A DNA stretch of 64,000 nt from Viridothelium virens (GCA_010094025.1 ML991782.1:62001-126000), one strand, 5' to 3'; counted from the stretch's first letter, positions 10,146 through 22,910 are shown. The notes: generated from the letters alone by a model not told the origin. Numbers and translations are program-made.

Positions 10146-12344
10146 TGCCGTCTCGGTGCTTGAATATGTATTGCAAGAGCAGCAAGCCTCAGGACATGCA
10201 TGGAGGCTCTCAGGTCACAATTGGACTCGGGAGCGAACGAAAGGAGCGCTAATGTCTGATGACTTGAGATAAGCGGAGAGGAGGGAGGATAGAGCTTCTT
10301 AGCGAGCGAGCAGTGAGGAATTGAAGAATTGGAGCTTCGAGGAACTGAGGCGCATTAGAGATGGCTGGCCGAACAAAAGCTGGGAGGCTGATAGGGCTGG
10401 AAGCTCAAGTCCCTAGTACGCTGGGTTACGTGGACCCGCCCGTCGCATCTTTGCACTATTGCGGGTACCTGCATAATCCACTTTATGCCATGTATCGTGA
10501 GATCAAACGCCTTGAAGATTTAGGAGTAACCCTAAGTTCATCCAGGAACCGCTTTCCAAAGCATCAGAATGCAGTGTTAGTCAGCTACATATCTTCGCAT
10601 CGATGTGCATGGTCTGATATTGACCGGGCAGGGGGCAACGTATCTTTCTGCTCCATTATCGCATAGTAAGGAAGAAGATTAACGGAGAGGCCGAACAACG
10701 CGGCACTCAAGACCTTAATTTCGCGATAGAGAGATCATCTGTATGAAGATCGAAGTGTTGCAATGGTCATCCTGGGATCATTCGGAAGTCATCTAGTGGA
10801 CGGTCTTGGGATCCACTTCACATTGAAACACCATTTACCTAACTTGGCAGAACGTGCATGATAGAGATAACTAATGACCGTGGAAATTCACGGGATACAG
10901 ATGTGCAGGGAAGATGTCCTTGGAGGGTTGGACCATGCTGGCGGAAGAACCGGATAACTCGGCTTTCAAGGCACCAGTTTGGCAACCCAAAAAGAATAGG
11001 TGAACCAATGTTTTCGCCAAGAAGGTGCCGCTGCTGCGTCCAAGAGGGCGGGATGGACTCGGCGGAGGAGGTGTGAGCTTGGCAACGGAACCCAGAGTTT
11101 GACAGCAGAGGGAACCTTGGCATTGAACTGAACAATCGAATCAGTCACTCGCTCGCTAATAGTACCTTTAGTGTCCGAGCTTGGCAGGAACTTGGAAGAC
11201 TGATGAATTCCTATCCTTATCGAGGATTGGGCCACTCATCGGGGTACCGTAGGTGCAACAGGGAAAACCATGTCGAACGGGTACATAAATCAGTTTGGGT
11301 TGATCCTATAGCCTTGGAATACTGTCTAGGTGCTCTCGATAGGCTTGGCTTATCGCCTACTCTAAGATCTCCCGTTATTTGGACGGTATTCGAAATTCCT
11401 AGGGCTTAGGTAAAAAATTACACCTCAACCGAGCTCCTTCGTTAGCTGCTTGAGTAGCAAGGTGCCATCGTGAGGATCATAGAGACATTCAAACCCAAAT
11501 TTTCAATTGGCCGGGAATGTGGAACATGACCAAAGGTTGTTGATCTGTCCACCAGCTTCCCTGGTCCGCCATACGGTGTGCCAAGTAATGAATAGGATAC
11601 CCAAGTAGCCACGACAGCACATTCTACTTCACGGCTGATGGAATCTGATGGGGGCCGGACTTCGGTGCCTAAGCGACAAAATTGAGACCAGTGGGTCGGC
11701 CTCTCAATAATGGTCCTAAAGACATGTTGCCCACTCAGGCAAGTGGTGAAACAAGCGGAGTGGCAGCCCATGGCAAAATTTTTACAGCTATCGAAGCAAA
11801 ATGTTGACGTCGCTGTTGCCATTACTTTGCATTCGTCAAGATGCAATAGATAGTCTACGGTCCTGTGATATACAAGGATAGACCTATTTGCCAGATTAAG
11901 GCATCGTAGATTGAGATTCGTAGATGATGATATCTAATCCTGACACTATACTGCCCGAGTACGTTTTCCTGCTGTTCATATGTCCTACTGATGGACCGGT
12001 CCACCAGAGCATTAGATGACACGAAATCCCAAGAAATGGCTAAAAAGGGACTTTTTACTGCCACCGGTGTGAAACACCTTATTGGTGACATAGAGCCTGT
12101 GAGGCAATCCGTCTCCCAACGCCAAAAGGACACAAGCTATGTAGTGGCCGTGATGCGTGCATCATTGTGATAGAGAGAGAAGGAAATTCGTAAATTAAGA
12201 TGGGCAATTAGGGCATAGGACCACCGGGGTACTGGAAGGGGGAGCACTGCTCAGAAGGCGCAGTCGGAAAACGAGGCGTACATGATAACCAAACAGAAAG
12301 TGAGAGACAGTGTAGTTAAGGGAGGACCGTATCGGCGTCGATGG
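10146..12344. other. Gene-poor region
   Basis: About 2.2 kb with short frames on both strands, none with recognisable motifs or a good splice continuation. The left part should hold the BTB promoter. Confidence 0.5.
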
Positions 12345-13940
12345 TCAGTAAGACGAGCCTCGACGTGGTCTACGCGTCGAGGATTTTGAGGTACGTGAGT
12401 CTGATCCAGAGACTGATGGGCGGTTGGTACGAGCTTGCAAGTTGTTATGTAGATTTGTGCGAGGAGTCAAAGGTGGTCTGGAAACTTGCACATCTGGAAG
12501 CGCTGGAGAGGTCGGACTAATGCCACGCAGTTGCTGTTCAACGTCGTAATTGGGATTGGCGGTATGGACATTTGGTAGTTGATATTGATCTCCGGTTGAT
12601 TGACGTCTTCGCTCTTCCGCACTGCAGTCATCCACTTGCTTATTCAACTGATCTTCCGAGAGGTCCGGGAAGTGCAATTGTAGGTGGCGCTTGAAATGGT
12701 CCCTACGGGGAAATCCTTTTTCATAGTAGAGGCAGTCCAATCTTGGACACAGATAAGTAGCACTTCGCTCTTTCCTATGCTTGTGCATGTGCCGTATAAG
12801 GTCCTTTTTGTAGTGGAAACGTTGGCCGCAGTTCTCGATCTCGCAAACTATCTTTCTCTCTTTGTGCTTCCGGAGATGACTCCTGGAGCAAGGGTCAGCA
12901 AAGGACAGGAAGATAAGTGAACTATGACGGGCGAAAGGCAAAACCACATACTTAAGTGCCTTTTTGTCAGCACAGACCTTGGAGCAATGCTCGCAGCACA
13001 CTTGGTTATCGGTAGTAGAGGTGCCATTCGCGTCGTGATCGACCGCGGATGCGGGCTTCACATGGGATCTGGAGGGTGACAATCCAGGCTTGTATTCTTC
13101 GATGTCCGAAAGATAATGATCCATTGGATTCCAATTGTCAGAGGGTCTGTTGGAGTCTTGCGAAAGTGGAGGAGCCAACCGTAGATCGTTGGTGCCTTGT
13201 GGGTCCGGCTCAGATATTTGATGGCTTGGGCGGACGTGTCGTTCACTGCGCTGCTGTGTAATTGCTGGCGTTACCGACACACGAGGGACATTTGATGGAG
13301 GACCTGCATAAGTACTAAAGGTAGGATTGGCGCGCGAAGGATGCAGAGGCAGTCTGTGTATGTCCATATTTTGAGCTAATGGTTGATTGGCTTGGCGAGA
13401 CGGATTTTGCTGTTGCCGAATGTTGTTTTGCACATAGTTGAGGTTTGGAGCTTGTCGCATCAAAACATCATCATGTAGCATGTCACCAGTAGAGCGTAAA
13501 TCATGTCGTGGAGGCTGAAGATGATTGGGAAAGGAAGCAGAAGCCGTTATGTCGTCCGAGTATGGTTGAGTGCTGTCGCAGGTGTTGGAGGGCTGCTGCC
13601 ACAAGAACGGCAAGTCGCTGGCATTTTGTAGCGACCACGGGCCGGAAATCGGTGAAACGAGGTTTGGATTCATAGTTGTGAGCGGCTGGGGGTCGATATG
13701 GAAGGCATCTTGTCTAGGACGATCGCTATGGGCTGCCGGAGCGACGCCGCCGAAGTTGGGAAGGCCATGCTGCTGCTCTGGAATAGCTCGTTGAGAAAGA
13801 GATGGTTGATAGAACTGTGCAACACGTCAGCGCGACCATTGCACACACAGGAGGAGCTTCGCACTCACTTGTTGCCGTGAGCAACAATGTTCGATGCCCA
13901 GTACATAGTTTCCGCAGGCCACGCAAACCCGCGTCATCAT
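12345..13940 (-). CDS. C2H2 zinc-finger transcription factor with cysteine-rich N-terminus
   Basis: Three exons (13940-13869, 13814-12952, 12882-12345) give 490 residues. Exon 1 encodes VCVACGNYVLGIEHCC and ends in phase 0. The middle is a long Gln/Asn/Pro-rich stretch typical of activation regions. The second intron (69 bases) is a multiple of three and reads through in frame. Removing it restores the first finger, C-x2-C-x12-H-x3-H ending in ALKSHLRKH, near residues 299-319. Two further C-x4-C fingers follow, with CEIENCGQRF and CPRLDC. The C-terminus is basic and Ser/Arg-rich. It is presumably a nuclear DNA-binding regulator with unknown targets. Retention of the in-frame intron would disrupt finger 1 without truncating the protein. 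Confidence 0.8.
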
Positions 13941-15237
13941 GCTATTGTGTGGATAGTTGTGTGAGGTAAAAGACATGACGGAGACATTAGCAGAATTGGC
14001 GGGAATAGGCACGAGAAATAGTAATAGGAAGGTGTTGAACAGCAATGGAAGAACACAAAGTGCATAGCCAGCTTATTGCTCTCCAGCGTGCTCTAATGAG
14101 GGCGGGCACTGCAACAACCCCACAGCACGTGGAAAGAGCTGGGGGAAAGAGGAGGGTCGATGAGGTGCATAATACGAAGAGATGAAGGCATGTTTTGGGT
14201 GGCGACGGAGCAGTTGTAAGATCTCGCGGGACCCAAATGTGTGCGGCCCCTTTGACCCAATATCAGAGATGACTGAGCGTGGAAAAGGTTGTTGCAGAAA
14301 GACTTGGGATGGTCAAAGACAGCCCTCACGGACAGAAACAGAGCAGGGTCTACAAAACCAAGCCGGACGGGCAGCGATCGTCGGCCCCAGCACGGATCAA
14401 TACACTAACTGCTCTCCCCGACGTATCCGTGCACGATTCGCGCTCGGTCGGCGCGAGTCAAGGGTGCAAGCGTGCTCCAAGGATACCCATGCAGAGTTGC
14501 AGACCGAAGCAGGCGAAAAGCGCCCTCAGACCGGCAAAGCACCAAAGGTTGGGCCTCAATACGTGTATCTCTTCGTTGGCAGGCGGGCGGAAGCCGCGTG
14601 CCTAATCTACCAATCGAGTGCTCCGTTCGAGGAAGAACGGCGCGCCCGTGCCTGCCTCTCACCTCACCAACCTGCCCTAACATAATCATGCTATAAGACA
14701 CTGCAGTGTGAATGAAGGAATGCATGAGCAGGAAATGGGTGCGAGTACGACAGACAGGAAGCTGTTCCATCGTCTCTTGGTTCTGAGAGCTGAGCGAACC
14801 CAAGAGTTTGATTGGCGGCGTGCCTAGACGAGCGTGACGAGCGTGACGAGCGTGACGGGGAAGCTGGCACTGCTGGGGACGAGAGCCGCAGGAGGGCAGC
14901 AAAGGATTCATCTAGTTTGTCAGCTGTTACTACTTTCTACCTTCGATCCATGGCTGCTGTGCTAATCTGGCAGACGTTCGTCCACCTCCAAAGGGCCGCA
15001 GGATGGAAGGCGATTATTCGTCCGCTTGAACTGTCTGAGCCGCGTCCGTTCGGAGGACGGTGATGAGAGACGAGGGTCCCCGCGAACTGGGGCGTGGGAT
15101 GAGATGGGATGGGCTGGCCCTGGCAGCGCGGCACCGCTTCTGGCGTGGCCGCCAGTAACACAAAGATACCCAGCGTGGCAGGCGTGGTGCGTGGGTAAAT
15201 GGAAACACTGGATGACAGCGACGGGGTGGGCACTCAC
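13941..15237. other. Long GC-rich upstream region of the C2H2 gene
   Basis: About 1.3 kb without a supported coding exon. A tandem array of three 9-base GACGAGCGT units lies at 14827-14853. It is either a long regulatory 5' region or the intron joining the alternative first exon at 15238-15324 to the C2H2 gene. Confidence 0.45.
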
Positions 15238-15324
15238 GCACTGGGAGCAACACTGGGGGTTGCGGGAGTGCTCGAGGGTGCAACCGAGGTCCAGACCATC
15301 GAACTCACAGTCGCGCAGCAGCAT
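15238..15324 (-). CDS. Candidate alternative first exon, cysteine-rich
   Basis: A 29-codon open segment starts at an ATG (15324) and stops exactly at a strong GTGAGT donor in phase 0. It encodes a peptide ending QCCSQC, resembling the CCSRQQ end of exon 1 of the C2H2 gene, which also ends in phase 0 at GTGAGT. It could therefore splice to the acceptor at 13815-13817 and give the regulator a different N-terminus, or belong to a separate short gene. The intron would be about 1.4 kb, long for a fungus. Confidence 0.35.
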
Positions 15325-17602
15325 TGTTTTTTTTCTCGGTCTTCCCAGACAAGCGGAACTAACTGAAGGAAACCTTTGTCGCCAGCCAGCCCGGCCTCTG
15401 GTCTGGCGTAACGCACAGCTGTGAGGTGAGCCGGCGATTCCCTGGACGATGCATCATGTCGCCGTCCCAAAATCCACCGATTGCGAGCACACGCGAGCGT
15501 GCGAGTGTCCCAGCACCGAGGCGAGCTGACGGCACAGCAAGACTGCCATTCCACGCTGCCCAGTGCCCACCCTCTCCAAAATCAAATGCAGCTACTCCGT
15601 ATCTAGCGAGGTGCGAGGGTGAGGAGCCACCTGGGAGAGCCTTACGGGGAGCCTTACTGCCTCACCCGTGACGTGCTTCCGGTCGAGCGTTGCTCCCATC
15701 TGCACCTTCGTTGTACAGAAACGCTCCTGGCGGTTCTGGATTCAATAGAGAACCGCCGTGACTCGTAGCTGACTATGCCTTCAATACCTTACCTTACCTA
15801 GATGTCTTACGACATCATGACGCGCGGAACGTGGTGAGTCGGAGATTGCGTCCCAGACTGATCGGCCTCTTGGAGTGTAATCGCCAAGTCTGCCTGCGCC
15901 ACACAAGCTGTGGCGGTGCCCAGCAAAATATTAGCACCCACCATGGCAGTCACGCCACCCCTACCCAACTGCACCATTCGATCAACTAAATTCTAGGACG
16001 CATGCTTCCACTCATGTCTCACCTTAGCTCGACCTATCATCGAGGTGCCGACAAAGACAGGAGCTGCAGAAGGGCGGCTCCTCGTCGAACCAAGTGCTGC
16101 TGCCAATCACGGAAGCCGGAGAAGTAGCATCGCACCGCTCTGAGAGTTAATTACGGCAGCACCGTATTATCTGCTTTCGTCCTCCGGATATTCTTCCCTT
16201 CTAGAGCAGATCGCCGTTTGACTTAGCACCCTAAATTTAAATCGGTAAAAACTACTCAAAACTCAAATTTACACCCACACAGTGCAAGCTTTGTTCAGAG
16301 TATCGGTACTATCTTTAAAATAAGATCTCCATGTCAGATCGGGACGACAACGGCCGGACTTTGTTTTGTAAAAGTCTGAACAGGACCGTGCTGAGTTTGA
16401 CCGAATTTTGTCCAAAATCCCTGTCCTTAACAATTTTCGAAACTCTCGGTTAATTTCTCTCCAATCGCTTCCATGACTGCCTGGCCCAAGCTATTTTCAT
16501 GCCAAAAGTACCTTATTTTGGGTTTGTTATTTTTTTTCCCCCAAGGCATGCGGCTAGTAAAGAAGCTGTGGTCAAGGATGGGGCTTAAACGGTGAAACTG
16601 TTGGGGAGACCAATGAATTGGGTCGTGTTGCCTTCTCCGCGCGCTGTAGTACTAGCTGTTGGTCAACAGTCTCAGGAGCATGCACAGTCGTCGCAGTTCA
16701 AAGAGTTAAAGATCAGCCAGAGTGGCTAGACAAAGCAAGTTTGCCGATCGTGCCAGGTAGCTCTGTAGCGACAGCATTCATCAGGTGTTATTCGTCCACT
16801 CCACGTCATCGGTATTTCCATAGAAACAAGGTACGTTTAGATACTACGATAATGTTCAGTGATTCTCATCGACCGCATTCTTCCTCACCCAGTTTCTTCC
16901 TGTCTTCCAAGGCCTCGACAAATTAACATGAACCACACAATGATAAACTAGCCGGATGCTGGCGTCATTCATTGGCGTAAGGATCTTCCAAGTGCTACCA
17001 CAATCGCTAATAGTCTCCGCTATGTCACTTGGTTCCAAACGGTCGAGTTTGAAGCAGTCCAAGGCTGCAATGCACCCCATCAGCCATTGTGAGCTCCTGA
17101 CAACTAGATCCTGCTACTTTGGGGTTTGCATTTTTGAAAGGTGCGTAGACCTTCAAGCACCTCGCCGATTCACCGCCCACCGCGTTCCGTGTACCGTGTT
17201 TTCGTAATTACAACCGAAGGCTACCGAGTGTATATCTTCCATAGAAAAGTATGGAAAACTGCATAGTCTGCGCTTGGCCATGTCACATCCTAGAGCTATG
17301 TGTTGTGATTTTGGAGGATAGAAGTACAAGAAGGTCGGTGATGTGATTGCCAACGACGCAACTTGGAGCGCGCAAGCTCACAAGTATGGAAGACACCGTC
17401 ACCACGATGCGGTCCTTAGCCATTAGACATAAATATCGGGTCTCGCAATTGAGGTCTGACTTGGAGCGATCTTGAGTCATACGTTTACTGCAAGCCAAAA
17501 AGTTCACGGCATTTTGCCAGTCCAATTCGACAAAGCTTTGAATTCTCATATCCAAGGCGTCGATATTTCTCAGAATCTCATTTGTATTCATTCTCTATCA
17601 CC
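15325..17602. other. Gene-poor region with an AT-rich patch
   Basis: About 2.3 kb. Composition shifts from GC-rich to AT-rich around 16190-16560. I see no conserved frame, terminal repeats or transposase remnant. The last 200 bases should be the promoter of the SET gene. Confidence 0.5.
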
Positions 17603-19066
17603 ATGGGCGGAAGAAACGGTATCCAGACTAACCCAGAAGCCATGATTGCCAAGATGCGTGAACGGTGGAACCATCACCCCCGGGAAGTAATCCCCGAGAG
17701 TGCTCGCCCGAAGAAACTTACCCATCATCAAATCGAAGAGCTCTATTTTTTGTCCTCGACCGGCATCAGCTTCACGGCTGCACAGCATGCGATTCAACGT
17801 CAGCAAGCCGAGCATATGGCAGCCACTCCTAAGGCCCAAAATATCATCTCGGGTCAGACGATTCGAAAGGCTCGCCAGGGCTATACGCAAGACCAGCAAG
17901 CCGAGCGTTGGACTACCAATGCTAGGACTTCTCTAGGACTTACCGGTGAGAACGTCCAAGAGGACTACCAACCACCAACATCAAATGAAGGCCGCAAAGA
18001 ACGAGAATGGGCGATTGTGCCCGCTGCTTCAATCAAGAGAGCAGCCTTCAAGTCGACCGTCAAAAGAAACAGGACCAAGCGTGTGAGCACCTCGGTCAAG
18101 AGCCGATGGAGCGCCTTTCAGCCGTACCAAGAATCCACGGACCATTTCGAGAATCTCGTCGAGATAAAACAATCGGAAGGCAAGGGACGCGGCTGGTTCG
18201 CGGCACAAGACATTCCCCAAGGCACACAGATCGTCGCCGAGCGGTCTCTCCTCACCGTGAAGTACCCTGATGACGGGACCGCCAGGATCGCCATCCACAA
18301 ACAATACCGCAGACTCGAAGCCTCCCAGATGGCCATCTACGACAGCCTCTCCAGCGCCCCATCCGGGGATCACGTCGTCGCCATCTTCCATGCCAATTCC
18401 TTCGCCTGGGACCACCACGACTCACACTCGGTCTCCAGCGCTGGCGTCCGCTACGCCGGCGTCTTCCCCCGCGCTTCCCTCCTCAACCACGACTGCCACC
18501 CGAACGCGCTCTTCGACGTCGACGCTGCGAGCCGCATCGGCCAGTGCCGAGCCATGGTCAACATCCCCGCCGGCACCGAAATCACCATCCGCTACTGCGA
18601 CGACGAGTGCTGGGCGAGCGGGCCAAGGCGACGGCTGGAGCTGAGAAAGGGCTGGGAGTTTGAGTGCCGCTGCGAGACGTGTCGCAGTCCGGAGCGGGAG
18701 GAGGTGCGCACGCAGCTGAGGGCGTTGGTGAGGCTGCTGGTGCCACCGCGGACGATGTCTTCGCATGTCACTCCGGAGTTGCGGATTGATGACCCGGAGT
18801 TCGAAGAGGTGGACCGGGAAGAGACGTTGAGGACGGCGTTGACGTACGTGCAGGTGATGAGTGGGGAGGGGATTACGGGGACGCGGATGGCGAGGGCTTA
18901 TAATATTGCGGCGAGGTTTTTGGAGCGGGCGGGACGATTGGAAGAGGCGTTGGAGCATTTGAGGGCCGCGCAAAGGATCAATGCGAACTGCTTTGGTCGT
19001 GACGGTCCGCATTACTGGGACCAGAGGGTCAAGATTGAGGAACTGGAGGCCAATCTTCCTAACTGA
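17603..19066 (+). CDS. SET-domain lysine methyltransferase-like protein (SMYD/SET5-like)
   Basis: One exon of 487 residues, starting at the ATG in a CACCATGG context. The N-terminal 170 residues are basic and without a recognised domain. The SET region spans about residues 184-335, with GRGWFAAQDIPQGTQI, the cofactor/substrate motif NHDCHPN at 295-301 and EITIRY near 327. A post-SET-like CRCETC follows at about 355-360. The C-terminal 90 residues are helical and TPR-like (ALEHLRAAQRINANCFG). No MYND finger is seen. The order SET, cysteine cluster, TPR-like tail matches fungal SMYD-related proteins that methylate histones or other proteins, with substrate unknown. The coding strand flips from C-rich to G-rich near 18600. 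Confidence 0.85.
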   Translation: MGGRNGIQTNPEAMIAKMRERWNHHPREVIPESARPKKLTHHQIEELYFLSSTGISFTAAQHAIQRQQAEHMAATPKAQNIISGQTIRKARQGYTQDQQAERWTTNARTSLGLTGENVQEDYQPPTSNEGRKEREWAIVPAASIKRAAFKSTVKRNRTKRVSTSVKSRWSAFQPYQESTDHFENLVEIKQSEGKGRGWFAAQDIPQGTQIVAERSLLTVKYPDDGTARIAIHKQYRRLEASQMAIYDSLSSAPSGDHVVAIFHANSFAWDHHDSHSVSSAGVRYAGVFPRASLLNHDCHPNALFDVDAASRIGQCRAMVNIPAGTEITIRYCDDECWASGPRRRLELRKGWEFECRCETCRSPEREEVRTQLRALVRLLVPPRTMSSHVTPELRIDDPEFEEVDREETLRTALTYVQVMSGEGITGTRMARAYNIAARFLERAGRLEEALEHLRAAQRINANCFGRDGPHYWDQRVKIEELEANLPN

Positions 19067-20205
19067 AGGAGTGGATAGCTCACAATCGAAGACCTATCAG
19101 GCCATATCATGGACTGTCCGTCACATGGTATGTACGACTGGAATGTGGAATCTCGTAAAGACTGTAATCATAGGGTAAAACGTAAGGTATCTTGAAGAGG
19201 TTCCAAAAGTCAGCGAACCCTCAGATAATTATTCAGAACCTAACCTTTTTTGCACTAAATTGTATCAATGGCGAAGAAATAAAGCACCAGAGTAAGTCCT
19301 TGAGTCCTTGTAAGGGTCGAAGTCTTAATATCCTAAATTCTAAACTCCTACCCAATGCCGTTGATATTTCCTATCCTTCATTGTGCTGCTGCTATGATTG
19401 ACCGCACGAGCTTTTTGATCCTCTTCCACTTCAAAACTATTTGGGAAAGTGTTAGCTCTGATGACGATGCTTAAGGTAAGCGGTGATTTTTCACCGTAAT
19501 GCAGACAGCCGCCGAGCTACAGATACTCTAAAAGATCCGGAAGTCGGTTGAGAACCCGCGCAGCTAAGCAAACCTGAGCTGTGGCGGAGTGACCATACGC
19601 CACACCTGAGCTACACCTGAGCTACACATGAGCTGACCTGAGCTAACTTGAGTTCCGCCTAAGGACGCCGGTGCCCACCTGGGTCTGAGTACACGTCTAC
19701 AGCATCCTTTTATGGAGCCTACTAAGCCTATCTAAGAGATTTACACAAGGACCTTGGCAAATCAAAGGCGAAGGAATTACTCCTTAATCCTCCGCATTTC
19801 CTTCTTAAGTAGCGATCTCATCATTTAGACGAAAGAACGCTGATGAAAGTCGTAGACATCGGATGCAAGGAGATGTTGTGCGTGTCGTACTCCAGCGTAC
19901 GATAATCTAGCACTGTACTCTGCAATCCTGACCTATATTTTCCCCTGCTAGAGGTATACCAATATTACTAGGCACGGACCTTTCTATATACCGCGTCAAC
20001 AATCCACCAAAACTAAAGCATGTCAGCAAGCAGTCTCATAATCCCTGCTAGCCACGTGGCGAGATTCATATGAGCAGGCTCCGAGAAGGCCCAGCTAGCA
20101 ACCACTTGCGCCGCAGCGTTGCATTTCGAAACTCGCTCAAGATTGACCTATCCTTGTCTGTGCTCATGTCAACTCTTCGCCTCCATACGTGATCCGGGAT
20201 CAGAT
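19067..20205. other. Intergenic with degenerate CTGAGCT repeats
   Basis: About 1.1 kb without a gene. It holds the short repeat listed separately and the promoter of the Zn2Cys6 gene. Confidence 0.5.
19570..19655. repeat. Degenerate short tandem repeat, unit like ACCTGAGCT
   Basis: Around seven imperfect copies of a CTGAGCTACAC-like unit occur with variable spacers. A related but more diverged GAGC-rich run lies at 32140-32235. Confidence 0.6.
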
Positions 20206-22376
20206 ATGCCTAAATCTTCATCGAATCTTCAGAATGCGGGTCGGGCAAAGAGTTGCACCCACTGCCGCCAGGCGAAGCTCGCTTGCGACGCGCGAAGGAC
20301 TTTGACCCAGCCATGCTCTCGGTGCAGATCTAGGAAACTCGATTGTCGATTTGACGCCAACTTCAAGCGCGTATCAACCAGAAAGTGAGCCAATAGTCGG
20401 CCAACATTTTCGCCGCACCATTCTTACGCAGACAGAATCACAGAAGAGATCAGAAACGGGCTACATGCCCTACGCTCTGTAGACCAAAGCTGTCTCTCAG
20501 AACGCATTACTTTAGACCTCGCTCAAGATTTGGAGACGAGTAGTGTCCTAACAGATTCCAAAAAGACAGGGTCCTCGTCAGGTACTCCAGCCCAGAGAAT
20601 AACGTCGTTGTGGCCCAGTATCACAAGCAACGACATGGGCCAGTCTTATTCCCTAGGCAAACTCACGCTAGAAGCCCATATCATCGTCGAACTGTATCAA
20701 CAGTGCGTATTGTTCCTATCGGATACAAGCTTGTTCGTTGACTGAGCTTTGTAGCTTTGGCGAACACTATCAGCCTTATGCGATGTTCCTACAGCCATGT
20801 GCATCTCTATCAGATCTACTCACTAGGTCACCACTGCTCTTTTGGACTATCATCTTAGTAGCCAGTCAAGAACACGCTCTGTTTGCGACATCGTATCAGG
20901 AATTAGTAGCTCTCCATCGCGAGGAACTCCTTTCTCCTATTCTTCAAAGAGCCATTCAGCGGGTTGAGACTATCCATGCACTACTTCTTCTTTGTTTATG
21001 GCCAGTTCCCCAGTCTCGACATTTTTACAACCCAGCTTGGAACTACGTGGGACTGTCTATCAGCGCCGCTATGCAGCTGAATTGCCACAGTCCCTCGGGC
21101 TCCAGCAGCGGAACAAGCGGTTGGAACGGCCTTAGTCATACGGCTGCGAGTGAACTTAGCACCATAGATCAGGCTCGAACCTGGCTAGGGTGCTTCTGGG
21201 TGGGGACTGAGTGAGTATTGGCAAAGTTGCAAATGCACATTTGTTGATTGATGCTATAGGACTGCCTGTTTTTACGGGTTGCCGCCACCAATGTCAACGC
21301 AGCAACAAATGAAGTCTATCGACAAAGCCCTCGGTACCGTATCTCAATTCATTCCGATATGGTTGGACGCACTCTTTTCGGTTCTTAAGATCACAAGCTC
21401 GGTAATGGACAGTCTTGGCAACGTCGAAGATCATGCTCTCCATATTTCGCTCACGCAGATGTTCGACGAGCAGTTAGACGAGCTGAAGAAGGTCAATGCT
21501 GCCCTCTGGAGATCTGAACTTGAGATTGGATGGTGTAACGCCAAGCTACGCCTCTACGCCTTGACGTTCACCATATCGGCTAGTGCAAATTCGTCCCTTA
21601 ATTCACAGACGCAGATTCATCGACAAGCAATTTTACACAAAGCCTTCGAAATTGCGTCGAACCTCACGAATGAATTAACAAGACTTGGCCAGCAATGTAC
21701 GTCAGATTTGTACCCCGGTGGTCTCCTCACTTTCGTACCAAAGTCATATTTTACAGCACTCTTCAACGCAGCAACCTTTCTCTTTAGATTCATTGCCACC
21801 AGTCATATGCGTATGCGTACATCTATACAAGAAAGTTACGCTATGGACTCGATTATAGAAGCACACAAAATATTCCAGTCATTTCCAGAACAGAGAGAGC
21901 TTACGCGTGCTGCTATTCATATCGAAATGTTCATCGATGTGCTCAAAGATGGCGGCGGGACCAGCATGGATGAGCTGGTTGTAAACAACAAATTGGGAGC
22001 GTCAGTTATGTTTGACGCTGTGTTTCGAGCATGTCGCCAAAGGAATATAGATCCAAGAACTGGCAAGCCCTTGGCTGTGCGGGAATGGAAGACTGTTACC
22101 GAGACTTTCGCCCAAAGGCTGCCTGATGTACCGGCGCAGAGCATGAGCGATAATCATGAAAAGATCAATGGCTTTATGGATTACGAAGCTAATAACCCTG
22201 AAATCATCGAGCCTTCATCAGCTGGGGAGGGGCAAAATACGCAATGGTGGGGAAATTGGGACAATTACATGGACCTCTTCCAAGTCGGAGTTGAGCAGTG
22301 GGAGATGATGGACATGGAAAAGTCGGCAGGTGATCATGACAACCTAGACGAGCTAGGAAACTTCATGTACGCGTAA
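20206..22376 (+). CDS. Zn2Cys6 fungal transcription factor
   Basis: Four exons (20206-20384, 20436-20702, 20755-21210, 21260-22376) give 672 residues, with all phases joining. The binuclear zinc cluster lies at about residues 19-50 (CTHCRQAKLACDA ... CSRCRSRKLDC), followed by FDANFKR. The middle homology region begins with LTLEAHIIVELYQHFGEHY and continues through SPLLFWTIILVASQEH, resembling the War1/PrtT type of regulators. The start chosen is the first ATG giving a short leader before the cluster; an in-frame extension upstream lacks an ATG. It lies 626 bases upstream of a co-directional FAD oxidase, which it may control (inference only). Confidence 0.85.
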
Positions 22377-22490
22377 CCGGAGAACTATACCTGGAACAAG
22401 TGCTGCTGAGGGCGAGCGATGATAGGCACCTTTCCGGTGGATCACATGGATACCTAAAGTGGAGCATTTCCGCGCCGTATCTTATCCACA

Positions 22491-22556
22491 GTCGTCGGCT
22501 GTTCAGAGGAACAGAATTGGGCGGTCGTCGTCTATTCAGAGGAACAGAAATGGGCG
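22491..22556. repeat. 33-base direct tandem duplication
   Basis: Two adjacent 33-base copies (22491-22523 and 22524-22556) differ at about three positions, and the start of a third copy follows. Both contain TTCAGAGGAACAGAA. They lie between the regulator and the oxidase, so they could be duplicated regulatory sites. Confidence 0.75.
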
Positions 22557-22902
22557 GTCGTCGTTCGACAAGACAGATGTTCAAGTCGAGTCCAGATTTG
22601 GGACGATTGGCGGAAAGTGTAAGATGTCGATCATACTGTCTGGGGCTGTGCAAAACATTCCAACTGAAAGTTGCCAGTGTCAGATGGGGTTAGCTCTGTC
22701 AATCCGTCATCCCCGAAAACCGCAAACTCCGAAATCCGGAGTTTGTTCAGTTTCGGACTACACTAATAAGGAGGCACGAAATATTACCATCACATCTACA
22801 GTTGCGAAAGCCGCAAGTCACCTTGCAGCTGTATCGTACGCAGCAGCTGCGGATCGTTCCTTATGTTGATTACTCGATTGCCATCGCCCGTCCGTGGGAT
22901 AT

Positions 22903-22910
22903 TATATAAA
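22903..22910 (+). promoter_or_regulatory. TATA box of the FAD oxidase
   Basis: TATATAAA lies 93 bases before the ATG at 23003, a usual spacing for a strongly regulated fungal gene. It is followed by a pyrimidine-rich stretch. Confidence 0.5.

Noticed and set aside
14182-14685. 167-codon open frame upstream of the C2H2 gene
   Set aside because: It lies in GC-rich DNA where long chance frames are common and overlaps other equally long frames on both strands.
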